Positions 40,275 to 49,387 are shown, counted from the first letter of the stretch. The stretch: DNA of 64,000 bases from Streptosporangium sp. NBC_01755 (GCF_035917995.1 NZ_CP109131.1:8060001-8124000); one strand, 5' to 3'. Made by a program: numbers and translations. The notes: a model not told the origin generated them from the letters alone.

Positions 40275-41091
40275 GAAGACCGCAACAGCGTCCCTGGAGG
40301 CTCCTCCGGCTTGGCTGCCTGCCGTGCCTCGGATCGTCACGCTGTCCGCCGCGCGCCTGGGTCTGGCTGCAGCGGTGTTGGCCGTCTGGCAGTTCGGCGT
40401 GGAGATCGGCTGGCTCGACCCGGCGTTCATAAGCAGTCCGGAGGCGATCTGGAAGTTCCTGCGCGACTTCGTCGGCTCCGGGGACATCTGGCATCATCTC
40501 TGGGTGACGCTGCAGGCGACACTGCTCGGATTCATCATTGGCAGCGCTGCAGGGATTGCCGCGGGTCTCGTGCTGGCGAGTGTGCGGTGGCTGAACGAAC
40601 TCCTCGACCCGTTCCTCACGATCCTCAACTCGCTTCCGCGGGTCGCCCTGGCCCCGCTGTTCCTCCTGTGGTTCGGTCTGGGCGGCGCGTCGAAGGTCGC
40701 GCTGGCCGTAAGCCTGGTGTTCTTCATCCTCCTGATCAACACCCGGGCCGGTGTCAGGAACGTCGAGGCGGACATTGTGACCGTGTCGAGGTTGCTGGGT
40801 GGAGGCGGCTGGCGGCTCTTTCTGAAGGTGATCCTGCCGGCGGCCGTACCCAGCATCGCCGCCGGGCTCCACCTGGCCGTCATCTACTCGCTTCTCGGTG
40901 TCGTGGTGGGCGAAATGATCGCGGCTGAGGCGGGGCTGGGCCAACGCATCGCCTTCTACTCTGGCCAGTTCAACACAGCCGGCGTGCTCGGGGTGCTCGC
41001 CGTGCTCGCGCTCATCGCGGCCGCCATGAACACCGCGACGGTGCTCCTCGAACGACGTCTCCTGCGTTGGCAGGACCGCGGGCGGCTCTAG
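40267..41091 (+). CDS. ABC transporter permease, SsuC/TauC family
   Basis: 274 residues, five to six membrane helices after a short cytoplasmic tail. The EAA loop reads LLGGGGWRLFLKVILPAAVP with FFILLINTRAGVRNV before it. Partner of the ATPase (overlap of eight bases) and of the binding lipoprotein 67 bp downstream. Confidence 0.9.
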   Translation: MTEKTATASLEAPPAWLPAVPRIVTLSAARLGLAAAVLAVWQFGVEIGWLDPAFISSPEAIWKFLRDFVGSGDIWHHLWVTLQATLLGFIIGSAAGIAAGLVLASVRWLNELLDPFLTILNSLPRVALAPLFLLWFGLGGASKVALAVSLVFFILLINTRAGVRNVEADIVTVSRLLGGGGWRLFLKVILPAAVPSIAAGLHLAVIYSLLGVVVGEMIAAEAGLGQRIAFYSGQFNTAGVLGVLAVLALIAAAMNTATVLLERRLLRWQDRGRL

Positions 41092-41109
41092 ACCGCCCCG
41101 ACGCAGCCC

Positions 41110-41129
41110 GCTCTGGCCTCGGCCAGAGC
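41110..41129 (+). promoter_or_regulatory. Intercistronic hairpin between permease and binding-protein genes
   Basis: GCTCTGGC-CTCG-GCCAGAGC is a perfect 8-bp stem with a four-base loop, 18 bases after the permease stop and 30 before the lipoprotein start. Such hairpins often stabilise or partly terminate the transcript so that the receptor is made in a different amount from the membrane parts. No U-tract follows. Confidence 0.6.
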
Positions 41130-41158
41130 GCAGCCCCATCGGAAAGGTACGACCACAC

Positions 41159-42214
41159 ATGCACGCACTCACGTCGACGGGCGGAGCCCGTCGGTCACGA
41201 CCACGGTCCCTGACCGGGGCGCTCGTCGCCCTTGTCGTCACCTCGGCCCTTCTGTCCGCCTGCGGCTCCAGCGGTGAGACGGCGAGCACGTCCGGCCTCA
41301 AAATCGGTGTTTACCCGGGCGCCTTGATGAGTCTGCCGGCGTACGTCGGCGCCGACGCCGGCCTCTTCAAGAAACATGGTCTCGACGTCGATCTGGTCGA
41401 CATCTCCGACGGCAGGAATATGACCTCCGCCGTGGTGAGCGGCAGTATCGACATCGAGCTCAACAGTATCGACAACAACGCCCTGGTGATCGAGCAGGGT
41501 CAGCCGATCGTCGCCGTCGCGGGGAACACCGTGCGTCCGGTCTTCACGCTGCTCGCAGGGTCCAAGCTGGCCACCCCGAACGCGGAGGCCGGGTTCCCCG
41601 GCTCGGTGCAGGACCTCAAGGGCAAGAAGATCGGCGTGATGGCGACGGGCGGCAGTGTCGAGCAGATGCTTCGCTACGTCCTCAAGGCCGCGAAGGTTGA
41701 CCCGGACAAGGATGTCACGCTGGTCAGCGCCGGCCTGCCGGCCACCGGTGTCCCGGCGCTGAAGGCGAACCAGATCGACGCCTACATGTCCATTGAGCCT
41801 GCCGCGAGCCTGACCTCGCTCGACCAGAGCGGGAAGGTCGTCCTCGACCTTCGCAAGACGCCGCTGCCCGGCGAGCTGACCGAGCTGGACTGGCCCTACA
41901 ACCAGTGGGCCTCAATCACGAAGACCGTTGACGCCAAACGAGACACCATCGGTGCCTTCCAGGCGGCCATGAAGGACGTCTTCGCGTTCATGGCGGATCC
42001 CACGAACCGCCCGAAGGTCAAAGAGATCGCCATGAAGCGCATCTCCGACAACGCCCAGCTTGTGGACACACTCCTGGAGACGAACATCGATGTCTTCGGA
42101 TTCGAGCTGCGCCGCGATCGAGTCGAGCGGGCGTTCGACTACCTCGTCCAGACGGGGCTGATCAAGAAGCCGATCACCTACGAGGACTATGTGGCGGAAG
42201 GAGCACGGAGCTAG
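41159..42214 (+). CDS. ABC transporter substrate-binding lipoprotein (SsuA/NMT1 type)
   Basis: 351 residues. Signal peptide with Arg-rich start and lipobox LLSACGSS. The mature part has LKIGVYPGALMSLPAYVGAD, AGLFKKHGLDVDLVDISDGR, LKGKKIGVMATGGSVEQMLR and EPAASL. It is a type II periplasmic-binding fold. An ATG with GGAAAGG upstream starts the gene. It delivers substrate to the permease and ATPase encoded before it; the ligand is unknown, but the sulfatase arm suggests a sulfate ester or its alcohol. Confidence 0.88.
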   Translation: MHALTSTGGARRSRPRSLTGALVALVVTSALLSACGSSGETASTSGLKIGVYPGALMSLPAYVGADAGLFKKHGLDVDLVDISDGRNMTSAVVSGSIDIELNSIDNNALVIEQGQPIVAVAGNTVRPVFTLLAGSKLATPNAEAGFPGSVQDLKGKKIGVMATGGSVEQMLRYVLKAAKVDPDKDVTLVSAGLPATGVPALKANQIDAYMSIEPAASLTSLDQSGKVVLDLRKTPLPGELTELDWPYNQWASITKTVDAKRDTIGAFQAAMKDVFAFMADPTNRPKVKEIAMKRISDNAQLVDTLLETNIDVFGFELRRDRVERAFDYLVQTGLIKKPITYEDYVAEGARS

Positions 42215-42241
42215 CCGGTCACGGCGTCTCCGGGTACGACG

Positions 42242-43246
42242 ATGACGAGCTGCTGTAGCCCCGGCCGTGGGGAGTCTGTCCCGAACACCCCGGCCTCTCT
42301 GTGGGCAACCGAGTCCGGTGTTGTCGGCCCTGCCGACCGGGACTACTGCGGGCCGCATCCACAGGGAATGGTCCAGCTCGGCGGGGTTGCGTTCACCATG
42401 GGTGACGACCGGCGCCTCGGACCCGGTGGGGACGGGGAGGCGCCGGCGCGGCGAGTGATCGTCGATCCGTACTGGATCGACGTGGCGGCCGTTACCAACG
42501 CCGACTTCGCGGAGTTCGTGGCGGAGACCGGCTATGTCACGGAAGCGGAGGCGTTCGGCTGGAGCTTTGTCTTCGAGCGGTTCGTCGACCGGCGAGTCGC
42601 TCGGCGCCTGGAGGCCGCTCCCGGTGTCGTGCCTCGCTGGTGGGTCGCCGTCGAGGGTGCCTCGTGGCGGCGCCCTCACGGCCATGGTTCCCCGGTGGAG
42701 GAGCTTGCGGACCATCCCGTCGTGCACGTGTCCTGGAACGACGCGAACGCGTACTGCCGATGGGCTGGAAAGCGGCTGCCGACCGAGGCGGAGTGGGAGT
42801 ACGGCGCACGGAGCGGGCTGGACGGCGCGGTCTATCCATGGGGGGACGAGCTGACACCGGGCGGTGAGCACCGGTGCAACATCTGGCAGGGCGAGTTCCC
42901 CGGCGCCAACACGGCCGACGATGGGTACGTCGGCACGGCCCCCGCGCGATCCTTCCAGCCCAACGGGCACGGCCTCTACAACACGTGCGGCAACGTCTGG
43001 GAATGGTGCGCCGACTGGTTCAGCGACACCTGGCACGCCGTCGATCGTCCACACACGCGCCGAAGCCCGGCAGGCCCTCCGCAGGGAACCGCGAGGGTCA
43101 TCAAAGGCGGTTCCTATCTCTGCCACGACTCGTACTGCTTCCGCTACCGGCCGGCGGCCAGGAGCGGCAACACCCCCGACAGCAGCACGGGGCACATGGG
43201 CTTCCGCTGTGCGCGCGACGCGATGCCGGGCGAGCCCGTCCTATGA
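42242..43246 (+). CDS. Formylglycine-generating enzyme
   Basis: 334 residues. FGE-sulfatase fold: MVQLGGVAFTMGDDRRLGPG, PARRVIVDPYWIDVAAVTNA, HPVVHVSWNDANAYCRWAGK, RLPTEAEWEYGARSGLDGAV and CGNVWEWCADWF. The copper-binding catalytic pair is Cys294 and Cys299 in GGSYLCHDSYCFRYRPAARS, with the same spacing of five as C272/C277 of Streptomyces FGE. It oxidises the CxPxR cysteine of sulfatases to formylglycine. The N-terminal MTSCCSP is also seen in actinobacterial FGEs. Placement opposite the sulfatase operon makes Cys89 of that sulfatase the evident target. Confidence 0.92.
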   Translation: MTSCCSPGRGESVPNTPASLWATESGVVGPADRDYCGPHPQGMVQLGGVAFTMGDDRRLGPGGDGEAPARRVIVDPYWIDVAAVTNADFAEFVAETGYVTEAEAFGWSFVFERFVDRRVARRLEAAPGVVPRWWVAVEGASWRRPHGHGSPVEELADHPVVHVSWNDANAYCRWAGKRLPTEAEWEYGARSGLDGAVYPWGDELTPGGEHRCNIWQGEFPGANTADDGYVGTAPARSFQPNGHGLYNTCGNVWEWCADWFSDTWHAVDRPHTRRSPAGPPQGTARVIKGGSYLCHDSYCFRYRPAARSGNTPDSSTGHMGFRCARDAMPGEPVL

Positions 43247-43284
43247 CGACCCGGGCCTGAGCGCCCTGACGAGCGGATCGGACG

Positions 43285-44016
43285 ATGTCAGAAACGATCA
43301 AGATCCTCAACTTCGTCGAGCCCATCGCGGGGGCCGAGGACTACTGCGAGGAGTACTACCGCACGGTGCACGTGCCGCTGATCGCGCGCACCCTCAGAGA
43401 GGATCCGCGGTGGGTCAGCTACTACCAGAACCGCCTCGTCGCCGGCTACGACGCCCTGGGCGGCTTCAGCAAGCGGCCTGACCGCTGGCGCCTTGTGCTG
43501 CTCAGAGGGGTGGCTGAGGAGGCGGGCGGCGGCCGCGCCTTCCGTCCGAACAACCCCGAGCTGCAACGTGTCGTCGAACTCGACCACCCCAACTTCCTGT
43601 CGGCGATCACTCGTCTCGAAGCACGTGAGGTCACCGTTCACGACTCCCTGGGAGCCCAGAGCGCGTTGAACAAGTACGTCGTCGCGTTCGCGTCGGCGGG
43701 TGAAATGGCATCGGGCAGGAGCGCCGCCGTCGACGAGTTCATGGAAGCGGCATCGTCCGCAGTCGGCTGCAGGCTCGCTCTGGTTAACCAGGTCATAGGC
43801 GAGGTGGAGAGCACCACGGTCGGCCAGGCGGTCGTGCCCTCGGACCGGTACGTCGCTGTGCCGACCTTCCACCACGTCGTGGAGCTGTACTTCGACAACC
43901 CCTTCGACGCGCGCAGCTTCTTCGCGAGCGCCGACGTCCTGGAGCGGCTGCACTACGGCGAGAGCAGGACCGAGGTGTTCGAGGCCCAGGAGTCGTGCGG
44001 ATTCGACCGTCGCTGA
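43285..44016 (+). CDS. EthD-like dimeric alpha/beta-barrel protein
   Basis: 243 residues, probably two ferredoxin-like half domains. The first part IKILNFVEPIAGAEDYCEEY, YRTVHVPLIARTL with QNRLV resembles EthD domains (YxxxHxPL motif). A second copy-like region begins LNKYVVAFASAGEMASGRSA and ends with VELYFDNPFDARSFFAS. EthD proteins are small helpers or enzymes in degradation of ethers and polyketide-like compounds. Exact reaction unknown. It lies between the FGE and the thiolase-like genes in the same operon, with 38-43 bp gaps. Confidence 0.65.
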   Translation: MSETIKILNFVEPIAGAEDYCEEYYRTVHVPLIARTLREDPRWVSYYQNRLVAGYDALGGFSKRPDRWRLVLLRGVAEEAGGGRAFRPNNPELQRVVELDHPNFLSAITRLEAREVTVHDSLGAQSALNKYVVAFASAGEMASGRSAAVDEFMEAASSAVGCRLALVNQVIGEVESTTVGQAVVPSDRYVAVPTFHHVVELYFDNPFDARSFFASADVLERLHYGESRTEVFEAQESCGFDRR

Positions 44017-44058
44017 AGTATGTGCCCCCACGAGGTCACCTGAAGCTTGGAGAAACGA

Positions 44059-45084
44059 ATGGATGGAGAAGAGATGCGGAGCTCGACCGGCCCTAGAGAA
44101 GCCCCCGAACGGCCCAGAGTCGCCGTCCTGGCCACGAGGCAGCTGGCTGTTCCGCGGGAGGACGACCGCAGTCTCGAAGAGATGATCTTTGCTGTTGCCG
44201 CGGCGGCGTTGAGTGCGGTTGGGCTCCAGGCCTCCACTGTCGGCAGCATTGTCCTCTACGGCAACGACCAGATGAACGGGCGAGTTATCTCGTGCATGGT
44301 CGGTGCAGGTCCAGCCGGCGGCGTCGACCGCGACGTCACGATGATCGCGTCATCGGGCGAGCACGCCTTCATCTATGCCTATCTCCGGTTGCTGGCCGGT
44401 CAGGACCAGAACGTCCTGCTGGTCGGCTGGGGCAAACCGAGCGAGGGCGTGTCACCTGAGCACGCGCAGTTGGTGAGTGCCGAGCCGTATCTGCTCCGGC
44501 GCGTAGGGATGAACGACACGATCGCAGCCGCGCTCCAGGCTTCCCGGATGACGACGACCGCCGCAACCGGGCGCGCTACCGCATGGCCCCTGACGGCCGC
44601 GGACCTCCCTGCCGATAACGACGTGGTCTACGCGGCCATCCTCGCTGCCGAAGGCAGCTTTGAGCCGGAAACCGAGCTGGCCTGGGTGCTCGGGGCGGGC
44701 TGGGCCATGGATGGCTATGACATGGGTACCCGGGACGTCGCCGAGATGCCCGCACTTGCCGCGGCGCTTCAGCAGATCGAGAAGCGAGGGGTGCCCGGTG
44801 CGGCCCGGTGGAGCATCGTCGAGATTGCCGCACCGAGCGAGGTGGCCACGAGGGCGGTGGTCGGCAAGCTAGGCCTCCGCGACGACGTACGGATCAACGC
44901 GGCCGGCAGCACTGCGGACTTCATGTCGACGTCGTCGACGTCCGGTCTGGGACGGTTCATCGCAGCCGTCGACGCGCTCGACTCCCAGCCCGCCGGCTCG
45001 ATCTCCGCCGGCATCGGGCTCCAGGGATTCGCCGGACAAGGAGCAGCAGTCATGGTCTTCGGTGGGAAGGGAGGCAACCTGTGA
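44059..45084 (+). CDS. Thiolase-fold protein, PhlA/KAS III-like
   Basis: 341 residues. The thiolase-fold pattern is weak but visible: EEMIFAVAAAALSAVGLQAS, GPAGGVDRDVTMIASSGEHA, FIYAYLRLLAGQDQNVLLVG and a C-terminal GIGLQGFAGQGAAVMVFGGK glycine loop. The nucleophile position carries Ser/Gly (ASSGEHA) rather than Cys. The order of a short thiolase-like gene, an SCP-x-like thiolase gene and a DUF35 gene is the same as phlA-phlC-phlB of the phloroglucinol acyltransferase, so a non-decarboxylating C-acyl transfer or cleavage complex is possible. ATG 44059 has GGAG upstream. Confidence 0.65.
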   Translation: MDGEEMRSSTGPREAPERPRVAVLATRQLAVPREDDRSLEEMIFAVAAAALSAVGLQASTVGSIVLYGNDQMNGRVISCMVGAGPAGGVDRDVTMIASSGEHAFIYAYLRLLAGQDQNVLLVGWGKPSEGVSPEHAQLVSAEPYLLRRVGMNDTIAAALQASRMTTTAATGRATAWPLTAADLPADNDVVYAAILAAEGSFEPETELAWVLGAGWAMDGYDMGTRDVAEMPALAAALQQIEKRGVPGAARWSIVEIAAPSEVATRAVVGKLGLRDDVRINAAGSTADFMSTSSTSGLGRFIAAVDALDSQPAGSISAGIGLQGFAGQGAAVMVFGGKGGNL

Positions 45085-46274
45085 GCAACGTGGGCATAAT
45101 TGGCTTCGGTCAAACCAAGCATGTGACTCGCCGCGAGGACGTCACATTCCCGGAGCTGGTGAAGGAGGGAGCGGACCTCGCGCTGGAGAACGCCGGCATC
45201 GGCATCGATGATGTCGACGCGGTCGTCTTCCCGCTCGCTCCTGATGCGCTCGTCGGCGTCGGCAACGGCGAACGGTGGTGCGTGGACGCCGTCGGAGCTG
45301 TCGGCAAGCCGTTTATGCGGGTGAACAACGGCGGAGCCACGGGCATGAGCGCTGTCCTCACCGCCTGGACGCACATCGCCTCCGGGATGTTCGACGTGGT
45401 GCTGGTGGCCGGGGCCGACCGGGTCTCGGAGTCCGGCTCGGCGCAGTCCGTTCTGAACAAGATGTGGGACGTCGGCTACGAACGGCCGCTGCCGCTCAAC
45501 ACCATCACGATGCTCGCGCTGTCCGCGGCTCGCTACATGTACCTCTACGATTCCACGGAGGAGGACATGGCGCGGGTCAGCGTCAAGAACCGGTACCACG
45601 CGAGTCTGAACCCGTACGCGCACCTACGCGACCGGATCTCGATCGAGGAGGTCCTGAACAGCCGGCAGCTGGCTTGGCCCATCAAGCTCGGCGATGCCTG
45701 TCCCGCCTCCACGGGCGCGGCCGGCGTGGTCCTGGTCTCCGAGCGTTACGCCAAGGCACACGGACACCGGGCGGCCTGGATACGCGGCATAGGGCAGAAC
45801 ACCGAGACGTTCTGGATGGGTGACCGGGTCGGCCCGAAGGCCCAGGGGGACCACGCCGACGCGGACGCGTTGGCGACGGCGTTCCAGCGTGCCTACGACA
45901 TGGCAGGGCTCACCGACCCGCGCTCCCAGGTCCATGCGGCCGAGATTTACGCACCGTTCTCAAGTGTCGAACTGCATGTCATCGAGGCCGCCGGACTGGC
46001 CGCGAAGGGCCAGGCCCCGAAGCGGCTCGCGGCCGGTGAGTTCACCCTCGGCTCGGCAGGGCCCGTGGTCAACCCTTCGGGCGGAACCCAGTGCTCGAAC
46101 CCGATCACCGTCACCGGCGTGATCCGGGTGGGTGAGGCCGCGCTGCAGGTCCTCGGCCAGGCAGGGGAGCGCCAGGTGCCTGGCGCCACCACCGCGATCG
46201 CCAGCGCCATCGGTGGCGACCACCAGTTCTACTCGACCATGGTTCTTTCCAACTCCCTGGAGGAGATCGCATGA
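45081..46274 (+). CDS. Thiolase-like protein (SCP-x / PhlC / Ltp2 type)
   Basis: 397 residues. NVGIIGFGQTKHVTRREDVT, FPELVKEGADLALENAGIGI DD segment, VLVAGADRVSESG, a CPASTGAAGVVLVSERYA region, the AEIYAPFSSVELHVIEAAGL loop and the closing GGTQCSNPITVTG. The canonical nucleophile Cys is replaced in RVNNGGATGMSAVL, as in retro-aldolase Ltp2-type proteins. Its GTG overlaps the previous stop (GTGA) and the DUF35 ATG overlaps its own stop, as expected for a thiolase-DUF35 complex. C-C bond cleavage of an acyl-CoA is the likely role. Confidence 0.82.
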   Translation: MSNVGIIGFGQTKHVTRREDVTFPELVKEGADLALENAGIGIDDVDAVVFPLAPDALVGVGNGERWCVDAVGAVGKPFMRVNNGGATGMSAVLTAWTHIASGMFDVVLVAGADRVSESGSAQSVLNKMWDVGYERPLPLNTITMLALSAARYMYLYDSTEEDMARVSVKNRYHASLNPYAHLRDRISIEEVLNSRQLAWPIKLGDACPASTGAAGVVLVSERYAKAHGHRAAWIRGIGQNTETFWMGDRVGPKAQGDHADADALATAFQRAYDMAGLTDPRSQVHAAEIYAPFSSVELHVIEAAGLAAKGQAPKRLAAGEFTLGSAGPVVNPSGGTQCSNPITVTGVIRVGEAALQVLGQAGERQVPGATTAIASAIGGDHQFYSTMVLSNSLEEIA

Positions 46275-46804
46275 CCAGCACCCCCCGGTCACAGGCGGTT
46301 GTAATTCCCGAGCCGTCCACCGGCCCTCGCTTCTACGAGCAGACCTGGGACCTGTCGTACCGGCACGCACTCGGTAACACCACCTCCAGGTTCCTTGCCG
46401 GATTGGCCGCGGGCCGGGTGTACGGACGCGCGTGCTCTCAGTGTCGGCGTGTGCTTGTCCCTGCACGGTCGTTCTGCGACCGTTGCCACCGCGCCACCGG
46501 GGACTGGCTCCAGGTGAGCACGAGCGGCGTCATCGAGATGTTCACCGTGGTATACGAACCCTTCCGCGGGCTTCCCGAACCGCCGTACGCTCTCGCGTAC
46601 GTCATGCTCGACGGAGCGGACACCGCGCTCCCCGGCTATGTCCGTGGCCTCGACCTGACCGACGTCGAGGCGGTGACCAAGACGCTGGCCATCGGAACGC
46701 GGGTCCGGGTCGCCTTCGCCGAGAACTCGGTCGGCAGTGTCGCCGACTACTGGTTCGAGCTCGAGACGGATTCCGCCGACCCGAGTGTCGGGGCCAATGG
46801 CTAG
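46271..46804 (+). CDS. DUF35 Zn-ribbon/OB-fold acyl-CoA binding protein
   Basis: 177 residues. An N-terminal helix precedes the rubredoxin-like zinc ribbon CSQCRRVLVPARSFCDRC, then the OB-fold (DWLQVSTSGVIEMFTVVYEP, YALAYVMLDGADTALPGYVR). DUF35 proteins are partner subunits of thiolase-fold enzymes (Ltp2-ChsH2, PhlB with PhlAC, archaeal HMG-CoA synthase), bridging or supplying the acyl-CoA. ATGA overlap with the thiolase gene supports a complex. Confidence 0.88.
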   Translation: MTSTPRSQAVVIPEPSTGPRFYEQTWDLSYRHALGNTTSRFLAGLAAGRVYGRACSQCRRVLVPARSFCDRCHRATGDWLQVSTSGVIEMFTVVYEPFRGLPEPPYALAYVMLDGADTALPGYVRGLDLTDVEAVTKTLAIGTRVRVAFAENSVGSVADYWFELETDSADPSVGANG

Positions 46805-48464
46805 CTCGGCGTCACCGGCACTGAGCCATGTCGGTCCGATACAGTGGCCCGCGACGGCTCCGCGACCGGCAATCTCAACCCTCCCCGGACTCATTGACTC
46901 GTTCGCCGAATCCCACGGGGATCGGCCGGCTGTCGTGTTCGAGGGACGCGAGATCAGCTACGGTGAGCTCGCGGAGCGCAGCCAGCGGGTTGCCGCTGCC
47001 CTCAGGGGGTTGAGGGTTGGGCGCGGCAGCGTCGTCGGACTGCTCGCCCCCAACTCTGTCGACTGGCTCGCGCTCACCATCGGCGCCGTACGCGCCGGTG
47101 CTCAGGTCCATGTGTTCAATACCTGGGTGAAGCCGAGCGAGCTGGACTACCTGCTCAGAGCGTCACGGGCCGAGCTCCTGGTCAGCGCTGCCGGCTTCGC
47201 CTCGAACGACATCCTCGGCACCTTGGCCGGACTGCTCCAGGAGGCGCAGCTAGACGCACCAGGTGGCTGGTCCAGTGATAGGTACCCTCATCTGAGGACT
47301 GTCGCGATCCTTGACGGGGAGTGCTCAGTAAGCGGTTTCGAGTGCTGGGGCCCACTCGCGGGACAAGCTGACCCGCTCCGAGCAGATGACAGTCGTCCGA
47401 CGGAGGCACCCGTCGTCGTCTATACCTCCGGGTCGACCCGGTTTCCCAAGGCCGTGCCGCTCACTCAGTTCGACATGATCGAGAACGGCTTTGCCATAGG
47501 GACCCGCATGCACCTCAGGCGCGACGACCGGGTGTGGCTCGGTAGTCCTCTCTTCTGGAGCTACGGCATCGCTAACGCGGCTATGGCCACCTTCACTCAC
47601 GGGGCCTGCCTTGTGCTCGAGGACCGGTTCGATGCCCAGCGGGCCGCGGAGACGATGCGTCGCGAACGCTGTACGGTGGCGTATCTGTTGCCGGCAATGG
47701 TGGAGTCCATCCGGAGCAGTGCGCGCGACGTCGTCGCGAAGCTCGACCACCTTCGTACTGGGCTGACCATCGGTCGCCCCGACGAACTGAAGTGCATCGT
47801 GGATGAGCTCGGCATCAAATCTATTTGCAACATCTACGGCTCAACGGAGGTCTACGGCAACTGCTGTGTTACCGATGCGGACGACCCTCTCGATATCCGT
47901 ATGGTCTCGCAGGGGTTACCACTGCCAGGAGTGGAGATTCGGGTAGTCGACCACGAGAGCGGAGCAGTGGTTCCCAGGACCCAGCCGGGGCATCTCCAGG
48001 TCCGTGGCAGGGTCATGCCCGGCTATCTGCCTACCGCAGACGGGCAGCAGGTTCCGGACCCAATCACGAGTGATGGTTGGTACGACACGGGTGACACGGC
48101 CTTCATCCGGGAGGACGGACGTTTGGTCTTTGTCGGGCGGCACTCCGAGATGATCAAGACGTCCGGTATCAATATCTCGCCCGCCGAGATCGAGGCCCAT
48201 CTGCGCGCCCATCCAGCTGTGGTCCAGGCTGCCGTGGTCGCGGCGCCGGACCCGCGGCGGGGCGAGGTGCCGATCGCCTTTGTCGTAACGTCAGGATCTA
48301 CGAGCGAGGCCGAATTGACCGAGCATTGTCGAAACGCGTTGTCTTCCTACAAGATGCCCGCTCGAGTGGTCTTGGTGCCCGCACTCCCGCTCACCTCCAC
48401 CGGCAAGCTCGCGCGCAAGGCGCTCCTGGACGAGGCTCGGAAGGTGGTGCGTACCGTTGCCTGA
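46797..48464 (+). CDS. AMP-dependent acyl-CoA synthetase/ligase
   Basis: 555 residues. ANL superfamily motifs: VVVYTSGSTRFPKAVPLTQF (P-loop, with Arg-Phe where TTGxPK is usual), IYGSTEVYGN, GWYDTGDTAFIREDGRLVFV, GRHSEMIKTSGINISPAEIE and the C-terminal Lys in LTSTGKLARKALL. It should activate a carboxylic acid produced by the aldehyde dehydrogenase branch to its CoA thioester. ATG 46797 overlaps the DUF35 gene by eight bases. Confidence 0.9.
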   Translation: MASSASPALSHVGPIQWPATAPRPAISTLPGLIDSFAESHGDRPAVVFEGREISYGELAERSQRVAAALRGLRVGRGSVVGLLAPNSVDWLALTIGAVRAGAQVHVFNTWVKPSELDYLLRASRAELLVSAAGFASNDILGTLAGLLQEAQLDAPGGWSSDRYPHLRTVAILDGECSVSGFECWGPLAGQADPLRADDSRPTEAPVVVYTSGSTRFPKAVPLTQFDMIENGFAIGTRMHLRRDDRVWLGSPLFWSYGIANAAMATFTHGACLVLEDRFDAQRAAETMRRERCTVAYLLPAMVESIRSSARDVVAKLDHLRTGLTIGRPDELKCIVDELGIKSICNIYGSTEVYGNCCVTDADDPLDIRMVSQGLPLPGVEIRVVDHESGAVVPRTQPGHLQVRGRVMPGYLPTADGQQVPDPITSDGWYDTGDTAFIREDGRLVFVGRHSEMIKTSGINISPAEIEAHLRAHPAVVQAAVVAAPDPRRGEVPIAFVVTSGSTSEAELTEHCRNALSSYKMPARVVLVPALPLTSTGKLARKALLDEARKVVRTVA

Positions 48465-49386
48465 GTTGCGGCCCGGCCACAGTGCGGACGACCGAGTGCG
48501 TAGCCGTGTCGGTAACTGGGGGCGTTGGGGCACCGAGGACGAGGCGGGTGCGCTCAACCTTGTTCAAGCAGCCCAGGTCCGAGTGGCGATACAGGCGGCG
48601 ACCGACGGGGAGGTGGTATCGCTCGCGCAGCCATGCGGGCCGGACGGGATGGTATCTCCGCATCGACGTCGGCCTGCGCGGTTCATGGACAGAGACGCCG
48701 GTGACTACGCCTTGGGTGCTCGTGCCCCTCATGGGTTTAGGTTCGCCGAGGACACCGTGCAGCTTCCGACCCACAGCGGGACCCATCTCGACGCGCTGTG
48801 CCATGTGTGGGAGGGAGATGCTCTTTACAATGGTCATCCCGCCAGCGGTGTCAGGTCGACGCGCGGAGCCGACCGCTGTGGGGCCGAGGCTCTCCGACCG
48901 GTCGTCACGCGGGGGGTCCTGGTGGATATGCAGGAGCACTTGGGCCGCCCCCTGGAAGCCGGTGAAGCCGTCACCGCCCAGTTGCTCCGGTTGTGCCTGG
49001 ACGAGCGCGGCGTGCATCTGGAACCCGGCGACGCCGTCTTGATCAGGACCGGATGGTGGGAGAGAGGCCTGAGCGCCGAGGTCTATCACCGGGCCGAGCC
49101 CGGGATCGACCTCGCTGCGGCTTGGTTCCTAGCTGAGCAGGACGTGAGCCTGGTCGGCGCGGACAACTACGCGATCGAGCAGCAGCCCAGCGCGCCTGGC
49201 ACTTCCTTTCCGGTCCATCTCTGCTTGCTGCATAAGTTTGGTGTGCCAATGCTCGAGAACCTTGACCTAAGCCGCCTGGCCGAGGCGCTTCGTCAACGCG
49301 GGCGATCGGTGTTCGCACTCGTCGTCGCACCCTTGCCGCTCCAAGGATCGACCGCGGCACCGGTGTGTCCTGTGGCGGTGCTGTGA
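48457..49386 (+). CDS. Cyclase family hydrolase with canonical metal motif
   Basis: 309 residues. The signature LPTHSGTHLDALCHVWEGD fits HxGTHxDxxxH exactly. Other segments: NWGRWGTEDEAGALNLVQAA at the N-terminus, RGVLVDMQEHLGRPLEAGEA, LEPGDAVLIRTGWWE and VGADNYAIEQQP. Such enzymes hydrolyse cyclic amides, lactones or diketones. The start is a TTG at 48457 overlapping the ligase stop, with GGAAGGTGG upstream. It is the canonical relative of the divergent cyclase at 35306-36253 in the opposite arm. Confidence 0.88.
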   Translation: MPELRPGHSADDRVRSRVGNWGRWGTEDEAGALNLVQAAQVRVAIQAATDGEVVSLAQPCGPDGMVSPHRRRPARFMDRDAGDYALGARAPHGFRFAEDTVQLPTHSGTHLDALCHVWEGDALYNGHPASGVRSTRGADRCGAEALRPVVTRGVLVDMQEHLGRPLEAGEAVTAQLLRLCLDERGVHLEPGDAVLIRTGWWERGLSAEVYHRAEPGIDLAAAWFLAEQDVSLVGADNYAIEQQPSAPGTSFPVHLCLLHKFGVPMLENLDLSRLAEALRQRGRSVFALVVAPLPLQGSTAAPVCPVAVL

Positions 49387-49387
49387 C

